The translations under genes and the position numbers were made by a program. Below, piece after piece: positions 55,865 through 63,695 of a stretch of 64,000 bases of DNA (positions are counted from its first letter, which is position 1; every line of letters starts with the position of its first letter). The notes below the pieces were generated by a model. The model was not told the origin of the DNA. It did no database searches and saw only the letters and a list, made by a program, of their open reading frames with translations. The stretch is from an uncultured Sphingomonas sp. (GTDB taxonomy: Bacteria; Pseudomonadota; Alphaproteobacteria; Sphingomonadales; Sphingomonadaceae), in the NCBI RefSeq assembly GCF_937871615.1, contig NZ_CALMPA010000021.1, positions 124,001 through 188,000 on the forward strand, read 5' to 3'.

Positions 55865-55918
55865 GTTCCTTCGGCATCGGCCGCCAATCCGGCGGCCCGC
55901 AACAGGAAGGACCACAGC

Positions 55919-56029
55919 ATGACCGCCCGTTTCACCACCGCCCGCCATTACGCGCTGAGCCTCGTCGGCGCGCTGTTCGTCGCCGCATTGATGGTCAGCG
56001 CCGCCGTCCCCGTCATGCCGATCGCCTGA
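55919..56029 (+). CDS. Miniprotein A, single-span membrane peptide (36 aa)
   Basis: MTARFTTARHYALSLVGALF... is a 36-residue peptide with a basic N-terminus, one hydrophobic span (about residues 12-34) and the end VPVMPIA. Ribosome site AGGAAGG at 55904-55910 is ideal. It lies between the GGDEF gene and a second tiny gene, behind a sigma-54-type promoter. No family is recognised. It could be a signal-like membrane peptide or a regulator of a membrane protein. Confidence 0.7.
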   Translation: MTARFTTARHYALSLVGALFVAALMVSAAVPVMPIA

Positions 56030-56057
56030 TCGCAACCACCCATCCACGGAGAGACAG

Positions 56058-56144
56058 ATGTTCCGCCCCTTTGCCCTCGGCCTCGCCTCCTTCGCCACCG
56101 CCGCGCTGCTGATCTACGTCAACGCCGTCAGCGCCATCGCCTGA
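56058..56144 (+). CDS. Miniprotein B, single-span membrane peptide (28 aa)
   Basis: MFRPFALGLASFATAALLIY... is a 28-residue peptide with one Arg, one hydrophobic span and the end VSAIA, similar to the end of the peptide encoded 28 bases upstream. GGAGAG stands eight bases before the ATG. The length, spacing and two good ribosome sites favour a real tandem pair over noise. Function unknown. Confidence 0.6.
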   Translation: MFRPFALGLASFATAALLIYVNAVSAIA

Positions 56145-56161
56145 CAGCAGCGCCGCGGCGA

Positions 56162-57367
56162 TCACCGCCCGACCGGGAGATCCTTGAACGCGGCATCCTT
56201 GTCGACACGGATCTCGCCGGGCAGGCCGAGCACACGCTCGGCGATGATGTTCTTCAGGATTTCATCCGTTCCCCCCGCGATGCGCAGGCCCGGCGCGTTC
56301 ATCACCGCCGTCTGGAACAGGCCCTTCAATGGCACCAGCGCCGGATCGTTGATGATCCCGTATTGATCCTCCGCCTCCACCGCCGCATTGCCCAGTTCCT
56401 GCAACTGGTTGGCGGCGATGATCTTCCCGATCGAGCTTTCCGGCCCCGGCGTCTGCCCGCGGCTGAGCGCGGTGATCGTGCGCATCCGCGTGTTGCGCAG
56501 CCCTTCGGCCTGCACATACCAGTCGGCGAGCCGCTGGCGGAATGCCGCGTCGCGGATCAGCGGGCCATCCGCCGCATCCAGTTCCTTCGCCAGCGCGAGG
56601 ATTTCCTTCGGCCCCGCGCCGGTGCCGCCGCCCACCGCGAGCCGCTCGTTCATCAGCGTGACCAGCGCCACCTTCCAGCCGGCATCGACCGCCCCGAGCC
56701 GCTGCGCGTCCGGGATGCGGACATCCGTGAAATAGACCTCGTTGAAGTTCGATCCGCCGGACATCTGGTGGATCGGGCGAATCTCGACCCCCGGCGAGCG
56801 CAGATCAAGCCAGAACATCGTCAGCCCCTTGTGCTTGGGCACATCGGTGTTGGTGCGGACAAGGACGATCCCGTAATCCGAATAATGCGCGCCGGAGGTC
56901 CACACCTTCTGCCCGTTGACCAGCCAGTCATCGCCATCACGCACAGCGCGGGTGCGGATCGCCGCCACATCCGATCCGCCCGCCGGCTCGGAGAAAAGCT
57001 GCGACCAGATTTCCTCGCCGCGCAGCGCCGGGCCGACGAAGCGCCGCTTGGTCGTATCATCCGCAAACGCCATCACGGTCGGCACGCACATGCCGAGGCC
57101 AATCGTGAAATAGCCGTATTGAACGGGGAATTTCGCTTCCTCCTGCCCGAAGATCACGCTGTGGATCGGGGTGCCCCCGCCCCCGCCCCATTCCTTCGGC
57201 CAGGTGATCTGCGCATAGCCGGCACCGGCCTTGCGCGCCTGCCAGCTTCGCGCGGCGGCCATATCGTCGACATGGGGAAGCGCCTTGTGCTCGGCGACGT
57301 TCTTTTCCAGCCAGGCGCGCGCGGCGGCGCGATAGCCGGCTTCTTCCGGGGTGTCGTTGAAATCCAT
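56162..57367 (-). CDS. Acyl-CoA dehydrogenase (large partner)
   Basis: 401-residue flavoprotein of acyl-CoA catabolism. It has the FAD/substrate motifs IWSQLFSEPAGGSDVAAIRTRAV, WLVNGQKVWTSGAHYSDYGIVLVRT and the C-terminal GGTDEILKNIIAERVLGLP. Paired with a second, smaller acyl-CoA dehydrogenase 15 bases upstream; such pairs form alpha2-beta2 enzymes in steroid-side-chain breakdown, so the two may work as one heteromer. GAGAGG precedes ATG 57367. Confidence 0.88.
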   Translation of the reverse strand: MDFNDTPEEAGYRAAARAWLEKNVAEHKALPHVDDMAAARSWQARKAGAGYAQITWPKEWGGGGGTPIHSVIFGQEEAKFPVQYGYFTIGLGMCVPTVMAFADDTTKRRFVGPALRGEEIWSQLFSEPAGGSDVAAIRTRAVRDGDDWLVNGQKVWTSGAHYSDYGIVLVRTNTDVPKHKGLTMFWLDLRSPGVEIRPIHQMSGGSNFNEVYFTDVRIPDAQRLGAVDAGWKVALVTLMNERLAVGGGTGAGPKEILALAKELDAADGPLIRDAAFRQRLADWYVQAEGLRNTRMRTITALSRGQTPGPESSIGKIIAANQLQELGNAAVEAEDQYGIINDPALVPLKGLFQTAVMNAPGLRIAGGTDEILKNIIAERVLGLPGEIRVDKDAAFKDLPVGR

Positions 57368-57382
57368 TTTCGCCTCTCCCCC

Positions 57383-58480
57383 TTAAGCCGCGTTGCGCGT
57401 TTCGAGCTGGCTCACCAGCCGCTCGCGCCATGTCGCGGGCGCGCCCGCCACGAGGCTCAACTGCCGTGATCGCCGGTAATAAAGCTGCGGGTCCGCCTCC
57501 CAGGTGAAGCCGATGCCGCCGTGCGTCTGAATATTCTCCTTCGACGCGAACCAGAACGCCTCGCTCGCCGCGACGCGCGCGGTGGCTGCGGCGAGCGGCA
57601 GTTCAGCCGCCGAGGTGTTGAGCGCCCAGGCGCCATAATAAGCGTTCGAGCGCGCGATCTCGTTCTTCACATAGATATCGGCGAGCTTGTGCTTGATCGC
57701 CTGATAGCCCGCGATCTGCCGCCCGAAGGCGAAACGGGCGAGCGCGTAATCCTTCGCCATCTCAAGGCTGCGATCCGCCCCGCCGAGTTGCTCGAACGAA
57801 AGCAGCACCGCCGCGCGATCGAACACCGCCTGCATCGCCGCGATGCCGTCCTCGTCACCCAGGCGCTCCGCCGGGGCATTGGCGAAGGTGACGCGCGCCG
57901 CCGATCGGGTCGGGTCCAGCGTCGTCAGCACCGTCGCCGACACGCCCGCGCCCTTTTCGACCAGATACAGGCCATCCTTCGCCAGCACGACGATCAGATC
58001 CGCGACATCGCCGTCGGTCACCGGAATCTTCTCGCCCGAAAGCGTACCGCCGCTCACGGTTGTGCGGATCGAGCGGGCGGTCACCGGCCCCTTGCCCTCG
58101 CTGGTCGCGAACGCGCCGATCACCTCTCCGGCGGCGATCTTCGGCAGCCATTTCGTCTTTTGCGCCTCCGAACCGAACAGCATCAGCGCCTCGGCGACGA
58201 AATAGACGGTGGAGGCGAACGGGATCGGTGCGCAGGCGCGGCCCAGTTCCTCCGCCAGCCCGCACAATTCGACATGGCCGAGGCCCAACCCGCCATAGCT
58301 TTCCGGGATCGCCGCGCCGAGCCAGCCCTGCTCCGCCACCGCGCGCCACAGCGCCGCGTCATAGGCGCGCGTATCGTCATCGAGCACGCCACGCACCACC
58401 TTCGCATCGCATTTCGCGGCGAGGAAGCGGCGCGCCTCATCCTTCAGCATCTTCTGATCGTCGGAATAATCGAAGTTCAT
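57383..58480 (-). CDS. Acyl-CoA dehydrogenase (small partner)
   Basis: 365 residues from ATG 58480 (MNFDYSDDQKMLKDEARRFL), supported by AGGGAGG. It shows the family layout with GAFATSEGKGPVTARSI, FEQLGGADRSLEMAKDYALARFAFGRQIAGYQAIKHKLADIYVKNE and THGGIGFTWEADPQLYYRRSRQ. Less conserved in the FAD loop (FATSEGKG in place of LSEPxAGSD), which fits a partner subunit of a heteromeric acyl-CoA dehydrogenase. It lies between an SDR gene and the large partner. Confidence 0.87.
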   Translation of the reverse strand: MNFDYSDDQKMLKDEARRFLAAKCDAKVVRGVLDDDTRAYDAALWRAVAEQGWLGAAIPESYGGLGLGHVELCGLAEELGRACAPIPFASTVYFVAEALMLFGSEAQKTKWLPKIAAGEVIGAFATSEGKGPVTARSIRTTVSGGTLSGEKIPVTDGDVADLIVVLAKDGLYLVEKGAGVSATVLTTLDPTRSAARVTFANAPAERLGDEDGIAAMQAVFDRAAVLLSFEQLGGADRSLEMAKDYALARFAFGRQIAGYQAIKHKLADIYVKNEIARSNAYYGAWALNTSAAELPLAAATARVAASEAFWFASKENIQTHGGIGFTWEADPQLYYRRSRQLSLVAGAPATWRERLVSQLETRNAA

Positions 58481-58490
58481 GCGCCCCTCC

Positions 58491-59276
58491 CTATCGCGGC
58501 TGCATCCGGATCGCGCCGTCAAGCCGCACGTCCTCGCCGTTGAAATAGCCGTTGCGGATCATCTCCAGCGCCAGCATCGCATATTCCTCCGCCGCGCCGA
58601 GCCGCTTCGGGAAGGGCACCATCGCCGCCAACGCCGCCTTCACCTGCGGCTTGGCGCGCGCGAGCAGCGGCGTATCGAAAATGCCCGGCAGGATCGTGTT
58701 GACGCGGATGCCCTCGCTCATCAGATCCCGCGCGATCGGCAGCGTCATGCCGATCACCCCGGCCTTGGCCGAGGCATAGGCCACCTGCCCCATCTGCCCC
58801 TCCTCGCCGGCCACGCTCGCGGTGTTGACGATCGCGCCGCGATCGCCGTCGGGCAACGCGTCCAGCGTCATCATCCCGGCGGCGGCGGCCACGATGCAGC
58901 GGAAACTGCCGATCAGGTTAAGCTCGATCGTCTTGATATATTTATCGAGCGGATAGGGTTCGATCTCGCCGGTTTGCTTCGACCGCGCGACCGTTTTGTG
59001 CGCGCCGAACCCGCCGCCGGCGCAATTGACGAGGATGCGTTCCTGCCCGTTCGCCGCGCGCGCCTCAGCGAACCCGGCATCGACCGATGCCTGATCCATC
59101 ACATCGACCGCGCAATAAGTCGCGCCGATCGCCGCCGCCGCATCCGGCCCGATTTCCGCATTCTTGTCGAACAGCGCCACCTTCACGCCCGCCGCGCGCA
59201 ACGCGCTGGCGGTGGCATGGCCGAGGCCCGATGCCCCGCCGGTGACGATCGCCGCGATATCCGGTCCCAGCTTCAC
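58491..59276 (-). CDS. 3-hydroxyacyl-CoA dehydrogenase-like SDR
   Basis: 261-residue short-chain dehydrogenase from GTG 59276, with AGGAGA upstream. The NAD loop is IVTGGASGLGHATASAL (TGxxxGxG), the catalytic triad includes YASAK (about residue 167) and Ser in VNTASVAGEEG. The ending GYFNGEDVRLDGAIRM fits the 17-beta-HSD10/type-2 3-hydroxyacyl-CoA dehydrogenase group. First gene of a minus-strand unit with the two acyl-CoA dehydrogenases. A palindrome sits in the divergent promoter. Confidence 0.88.
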   Translation of the reverse strand: MKLGPDIAAIVTGGASGLGHATASALRAAGVKVALFDKNAEIGPDAAAAIGATYCAVDVMDQASVDAGFAEARAANGQERILVNCAGGGFGAHKTVARSKQTGEIEPYPLDKYIKTIELNLIGSFRCIVAAAAGMMTLDALPDGDRGAIVNTASVAGEEGQMGQVAYASAKAGVIGMTLPIARDLMSEGIRVNTILPGIFDTPLLARAKPQVKAALAAMVPFPKRLGAAEEYAMLALEMIRNGYFNGEDVRLDGAIRMQPR

Positions 59277-59333
59277 GCATCGCTCTCCTGTCGCTCATGG
59301 CGCCGGCTATCGCCCGGCGTCCACGGTTGCGGG

Positions 59334-59347
59334 ATAACATTAGTTAT
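59334..59347. promoter_or_regulatory. Palindromic operator candidate in the divergent acyl-CoA promoter
   Basis: ATAAC-ATTA-GTTAT is a perfect 5-4-5 palindrome in the 109-base gap between the SDR start (59276) and the enoyl-CoA hydratase start (59386). Its centre is close to equidistant from both starts, as in TetR-family control of acyl-CoA degradation genes. No regulator gene is adjacent in the window. Confidence 0.55.
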
Positions 59348-59385
59348 GTAGAAAGATGCGTCAACAGGACTGTGGGAGAGGGCGC

Positions 59386-60192
59386 ATGGGCTACGCGACG
59401 TTGCTGGTCGAACGGCGCGGCGAGGTCGATTGGGTGACGATGAACCGGCCCGACCGGCTCAACGCGCTCGACGATGCGATGATCGCCGATCTTTCGGATT
59501 ATTTCGACGCCATCGCGAAGGATCGCGCGTGCCGCGTCATCGTGCTCAAGGGTGCTGGCCGCGCGTTTTGCGCGGGGCTGGATCTCGCCGCGATGCGTGG
59601 CAGCGGTGAGCGCGACACGATCGACCGGCTCGCCCATCAGCGCGGCATCGCGGAAATCGTGATGAAGATGCGTTATTGCCCACAGCCGGTCATCAGCCTG
59701 ATCCACGGCCCGGCGTGCGGCGGCGGATTCGCGATGGCGCTGGCGAGCGATATCCGCATCGCGGGCGAATCGGCGCGGATGAACGCCGCCTTCATCCGCA
59801 TCGGGCTTTCGGCCTGCGATATCGGCGTCAGCTATTTCCTGCCCCGGCTGGTCGGCACGAGTGTCGCTGCGGAATTGATGCTGACCGGCGATTTCATCCT
59901 CGCCGATCGCGCGCTGGCGACCGGGCTGGTCAGCCGCGTCGTCGCCGATGACGCGATGGAGGAGGCCGCCGCCCCGCTGATCGACGCGATGCTCACCACC
60001 GCGCCGCTCGGCCTCAGGCTCACCAAGGAATGCCTGCGCATGTCGATCGACGCACCCAGCCTGGAGGCGGCGGTGGCGATGGAGGATCGCAACCAGATCC
60101 TTTGCGCCTCCGGCCCCGATTTCAACGAAGCGATCGCCGCCTTCTTCGAGAAGCGGCGCCCGGATTACAGCAAGAAGGGAGCACAGACATGA
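59386..60192 (+). CDS. Enoyl-CoA hydratase/isomerase-family protein
   Basis: 268 residues from ATG 59386 (MGYATLLVERRGEVD) after GGAGAGG. The crotonase fold is marked by NRPDRLNALDDAMIADL, the oxyanion loop KGAGRAFCAGLDLAAM, and HGPACGGGFAMALASDIRIAG. In hydratases, catalytic Glu residues are expected in the second half (near IRIGLSACDIGVSYFLPRLVG), where Asp/Ser here suggest a non-classical activity. It overlaps the next SDR gene by four bases. Confidence 0.87.
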   Translation: MGYATLLVERRGEVDWVTMNRPDRLNALDDAMIADLSDYFDAIAKDRACRVIVLKGAGRAFCAGLDLAAMRGSGERDTIDRLAHQRGIAEIVMKMRYCPQPVISLIHGPACGGGFAMALASDIRIAGESARMNAAFIRIGLSACDIGVSYFLPRLVGTSVAAELMLTGDFILADRALATGLVSRVVADDAMEEAAAPLIDAMLTTAPLGLRLTKECLRMSIDAPSLEAAVAMEDRNQILCASGPDFNEAIAAFFEKRRPDYSKKGAQT

Positions 60193-60947
60193 GCAGCCTT
60201 GCGGGGCGGGTCGCGCTCGTCACCGGCGGCGGGCGCGGAATCGGGCGCGCGATCGCCCTGCGGCTGGCGCGCGATGGCGCCGATGTCGCGGTCAATTATC
60301 GCCGCGATGCCGATGCGGCGGCGGAAGTGGTGCGTGAAATCGAAGCGATGGGGCGCACGGCGAAAGCCTATGCCGCGTCGGTCGATCGGTTCGAGGAATG
60401 CGCCACGCTGGTCGCCGCCGTGCTGGCCGATTTCCCGGCGATCGACATCCTAGTCAACAATGCCGGAATCGCCAGCCGGGGCCAGCCGGTCGCGGATACC
60501 GATCCGGGCGAGCTGGAGCGCGTACTGCGCACCCATGCCTTCGCGCCGCATTACATGGCGAAGCTGGTGCTGCCCACGATGCGCGCGCGCCCGCGCGGCG
60601 ACATCATCATGATTTCCAGCGTCGCCACGCTCTACAACGCCGCCAATGGCGCGCCGTACAATATGGGCAAGGCGGCGGTCGAGGCGCTGGCGCAAACGCT
60701 GGCGAAGGAGGAGCGCAAGCACGGCATCCGCACCAATATCGTCGCACCAGGCCTGACCGTGACCGACATGGGCGAGCGGCTGGCAAAGGCGACGCGCGGG
60801 GTGGCGAGCATCCACGATCTCGATGCGCAATCGCCCTTCGGTCGCGTCTCCACGCCGGAGGATGTCGCGGCGGCGGTGGCCTATTTCGTTTCGACCGACG
60901 GCGAATATGCCAACGGGCAGAAGATCAACCTGCACGGCGGCGGGTGA
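60189..60947 (+). CDS. SDR-family oxidoreductase (FabG-like)
   Basis: 252-residue short-chain dehydrogenase. NAD(P) loop VTGGGRGIGRAIALRLARDG, the structural NNAG in LVNNAGIASRG, catalytic YNMGK (about residue 155) and Ser in ISSVATLYN, then NIVAPGLTVTDMGE. It resembles 3-oxoacyl-ACP/CoA reductases. With the hydratase upstream it forms the plus-strand half of the divergent acyl-CoA cluster. Confidence 0.88.
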   Translation: MSSLAGRVALVTGGGRGIGRAIALRLARDGADVAVNYRRDADAAAEVVREIEAMGRTAKAYAASVDRFEECATLVAAVLADFPAIDILVNNAGIASRGQPVADTDPGELERVLRTHAFAPHYMAKLVLPTMRARPRGDIIMISSVATLYNAANGAPYNMGKAAVEALAQTLAKEERKHGIRTNIVAPGLTVTDMGERLAKATRGVASIHDLDAQSPFGRVSTPEDVAAAVAYFVSTDGEYANGQKINLHGGG

Positions 60948-60963
60948 TTCGCCGCGCCCGGCC

Positions 60964-62082
60964 TTACACCCGCATCGGCATCAGCACGTAGAGCGCGGGA
61001 GACTTGTCAGTCTCGCGGATCAGCGTTGGCGAGGCGGCGTCGGCAAGGTGGACTTCCACCAGATCGCCGTCGATCTGGCCGAGAATGTCGAGCAGATAGC
61101 GGCTGTTGAAGCCGATTTCGAACGGTGCCGAGACATATTCGCCCGGCACTTCTTCCGCCGCCGTGCCGTTTTCGGGGCTGGTGACCGATAGTGTCACCTT
61201 GTCGCGATCGAGCCCCACCTTCACCGCGCGGGTCTTTTCGGTCGCGATGGTCGAAACGCGGTCGACGCCCTCCATGAAGCTCTTGGGGTCGATCTTGAGG
61301 ATCTTGTCATTGCCGGTCGGGATGACGCGCGAATAATCCGGGAAGGTGCCGTCGATCAGCTTGGAGGTGAGGATCGCCTGCCCGAGATCGAAGCGGATCT
61401 TGGTCGCGGACAAGGACACGCCGATCGAACCATCAACCTCGTCGAGCAGCTTGCGCAGCTCGCCGACGCATTTGCGCGGCACGATCACGTCGGGCATCCC
61501 ATCGGCGCCTTCCGGGCGCGGGATCGTCACGCGGGCGAGGCGGTGGCCGTCGGTCGCCGCCGCCTTCAGCACCGGCTGCGCACCATCGCTGTCGGAAACG
61601 TGGAGGAAGATGCCGTTCAGATAATAGCGCGTTTCCTCGGTGGAGATCGCGAAGCGCGTCTTGTCGATGATCTGCTTCAGCGCCTCGGCGGGGATTTCGA
61701 ACTGTGTCGGCAATTCCCCTTCCGCGATCACCGGGAAATCATCGCGCGGCAGCGTGCCGAGCGAGAAGCGCGCGCGCCCCGCCACGATCGCCATCCGCCC
61801 GTCGGCGGCGGAGAGCGACACCTGCGCGCCTTCGGGCAGCTTGCGCGCGATATCGAACAGGGTGTGTGCGGAAACGGTCGTCGCGCCGGGCTGGTCCACC
61901 GCGGCGGGCACGCTTTCGTTGATCTGGAGATCGAGATCGGTCGCCATCAGCTTCAGCGCGCCCTCCGCCGTCGCCTCGATCAGCACATTGGAGAGAATCG
62001 GAATCGTGTTCCTGCGTTCCACCACCGATTGCACATGGCTCAGCCCCTTGAGGAGCGTCGCGCGTTCGATCGTCGCCTTCAT
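60964..62082 (-). CDS. dnaN: DNA polymerase III sliding clamp (beta subunit)
   Basis: 372 residues from ATG 62082 (MKATIERATLLKGLSHVQSVVERRNTIPILSNVLIEA). Three clamp domains are apparent, with the canonical middle RYYLNGIFLHV and TDGHRLARV and the C-terminal end SPALYVLMPMRV. It tethers replicative polymerase to DNA. It is not next to dnaA here; the gene stands alone. A terminator of the upstream outer-membrane gene lies between the two. Confidence 0.95.
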   Translation of the reverse strand: MKATIERATLLKGLSHVQSVVERRNTIPILSNVLIEATAEGALKLMATDLDLQINESVPAAVDQPGATTVSAHTLFDIARKLPEGAQVSLSAADGRMAIVAGRARFSLGTLPRDDFPVIAEGELPTQFEIPAEALKQIIDKTRFAISTEETRYYLNGIFLHVSDSDGAQPVLKAAATDGHRLARVTIPRPEGADGMPDVIVPRKCVGELRKLLDEVDGSIGVSLSATKIRFDLGQAILTSKLIDGTFPDYSRVIPTGNDKILKIDPKSFMEGVDRVSTIATEKTRAVKVGLDRDKVTLSVTSPENGTAAEEVPGEYVSAPFEIGFNSRYLLDILGQIDGDLVEVHLADAASPTLIRETDKSPALYVLMPMRV

Positions 62083-62149
62083 TCTATCGTCCCCCAGCCC
62101 TCCGGCAGCGGCCGGGGCAGTTCGATGGCAGTTCAATCCACCCTAGCCA

Positions 62150-62185
62150 ATGAAAAAGGGCCGGAGCAAGCGCCCCGACCCTTCT
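62150..62185 (-). terminator. Rho-independent terminator after the outer-membrane barrel gene
   Basis: On the minus strand AGGGTCGGGG pairs with CTCCGGCCCT (two G-U pairs) around the loop, and a T-run follows (complement of 62153-62157). It lies 25 bases past the barrel gene stop and ahead of dnaN. Confidence 0.75.
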
Positions 62186-62210
62186 TTTCGCTGGAAGGCT
62201 GTGTCCACGC

Positions 62211-62831
62211 TTAGAAGCGCAGGCCAACGCCCGCCACGATCTGGTGACGATCCACGTTCGGATCGAAGTTGCTGAGCCCGTCGACATGGCCGTAATGCGA
62301 ATAGCGATATTCGCCCTTCACATAGGCCATCGGCGTCAGATTATATTCGACACCCGCACCCAGGCGATAGCCGCCAAGGTTGCTGCTGTTCTGATAATAG
62401 GTCGACGTGCCATCAAAATAGCGCGCGTTGAAGCGGGCGTTGGTGTAGCCGGCCTTGGCGTAGATCATCGCCTTGGGCGACACGACGTAACCTAGGCGGC
62501 CACCGACATAGAGATCGCGGCCCGCCTTCAGGCGGAACGAATCGGTCGCGTTGAGGATGCCCGAGGCGCGCGCGCGGGTGGTGGCGCCGTCGATCTCGCC
62601 TTCGATGCCTACCACGGCACCGCCGCCGATACGCGCGTCGTAACCGACCGCGCCGCCATAGGTGAAGCCGTCGCGGCCATCGCTATTGCCGCCATCGGCG
62701 TTGAGATGATCCCAGCCGGCCAGCACTTCGACACGCGGACCCGAGAACGGCTCCTGGCTCTGCGCCAGCGCCGGGGTGGCGAGGGCGGCGCCGAACGCGG
62801 CTGCCGCGGTGGCGATAACGAGCTTACGCAT
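62211..62831 (-). CDS. Outer-membrane beta-barrel protein (Omp25/31-like)
   Basis: 206 residues. The start ATG 62831 is supported by GGAG; the ATG 12 bases earlier contains that site. Signal peptide MRKLVIATAAAAFGAALATPALAQ. Eight-stranded small barrel with GPRVEVLAGWDHLNADGG, GGRLGYVVSPKAMIYAKAGYTNARFN and the C-terminal DRHQIVAGVGLRF ending in Phe. The family provides a major outer-membrane protein in Alphaproteobacteria. Confidence 0.88.
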   Translation of the reverse strand: MRKLVIATAAAAFGAALATPALAQSQEPFSGPRVEVLAGWDHLNADGGNSDGRDGFTYGGAVGYDARIGGGAVVGIEGEIDGATTRARASGILNATDSFRLKAGRDLYVGGRLGYVVSPKAMIYAKAGYTNARFNARYFDGTSTYYQNSSNLGGYRLGAGVEYNLTPMAYVKGEYRYSHYGHVDGLSNFDPNVDRHQIVAGVGLRF

Positions 62832-63053
62832 AAAAAACTCCATTCGATAACCGTCCCCTGAAACTTGGGGGCGCGCCGGCTATCTGGGCCTTCTCGCGGC
62901 ACTTTGCATGAACCTCAGATAAACACGAAAATCCGTTGCTTTTGGGACACAGGGGGTTGAAATCGCCCAGCTAAGTTCCACAACGCGCACGCGCCCGCCC
63001 GCCCTGCGATAAGGCGTTGCGCCACGCCCGCCCGCTGGTCCAAAGACCGGGCC

Positions 63054-63695
63054 ATGGACGCATCCTTCCCCCGCCGCCTTGGCCGTGATTTCATAGCGCG
63101 CCACGGCGAAACGGTGTTCAACGCCGCCCATCGCCTGCAGGGCGACGCGGCGCACACCCCGCTCACCCGCGCGGGCTTCGCGCAGGCCGAGGAGATGGGC
63201 CGCGCGCTACGCGAATTGCTCGGGCCGAGCCCCGCGCTGACGCTCTGGGCATCGAATGCGGGCCGCGCGCTGCAGACGCTGGCGATCGTCGCCGAGCATC
63301 TGGAACTCGACTGGCACGCCGCCCGTGTCGATCCGCGCCTGACCGAGATCGGCATGGGTAGCTGGGGCGGGCGCTATTATGCCGATGTGGTGGGCGCGGT
63401 CGGGCCGGTGATCGACGCGCAGGGGCTGTTGCGCCCCGCGCCCGACGGTGAGGATTATCCCGCCATCGCGCGCCGCGTTTCGGGATGGCTCGCCGATACC
63501 GCGCGGGATGCCGGGGACAGGCTCGTCATCATGCACGGCATCTCCAGCCGCGTGATGCGCGGGGTGATGACCGGCGCGTCCGTGGGCAATTATGGCGCGC
63601 CCGTGCTGCCGGGCCATCCACAGGGCACCGTCACGATGATCGAGGGCGGGCGCGAATCGGTCGTCCACCTCGGGCTGGGCTACGCCCCGGCGTGA
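63054..63695 (+). CDS. Histidine phosphatase-family protein
   Basis: 213 residues with the phosphohistidine motif FIARHGETVFNAAHRLQGD (RHG at 16-18), the second His in VIMHGISSRVMRG and GSWGGRYYADV as the phosphoglycerate-mutase-like acid loop. The substrate is unknown. It overlaps the next gene by four bases (GTGA). Confidence 0.88.
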   Translation: MDASFPRRLGRDFIARHGETVFNAAHRLQGDAAHTPLTRAGFAQAEEMGRALRELLGPSPALTLWASNAGRALQTLAIVAEHLELDWHAARVDPRLTEIGMGSWGGRYYADVVGAVGPVIDAQGLLRPAPDGEDYPAIARRVSGWLADTARDAGDRLVIMHGISSRVMRGVMTGASVGNYGAPVLPGHPQGTVTMIEGGRESVVHLGLGYAPA

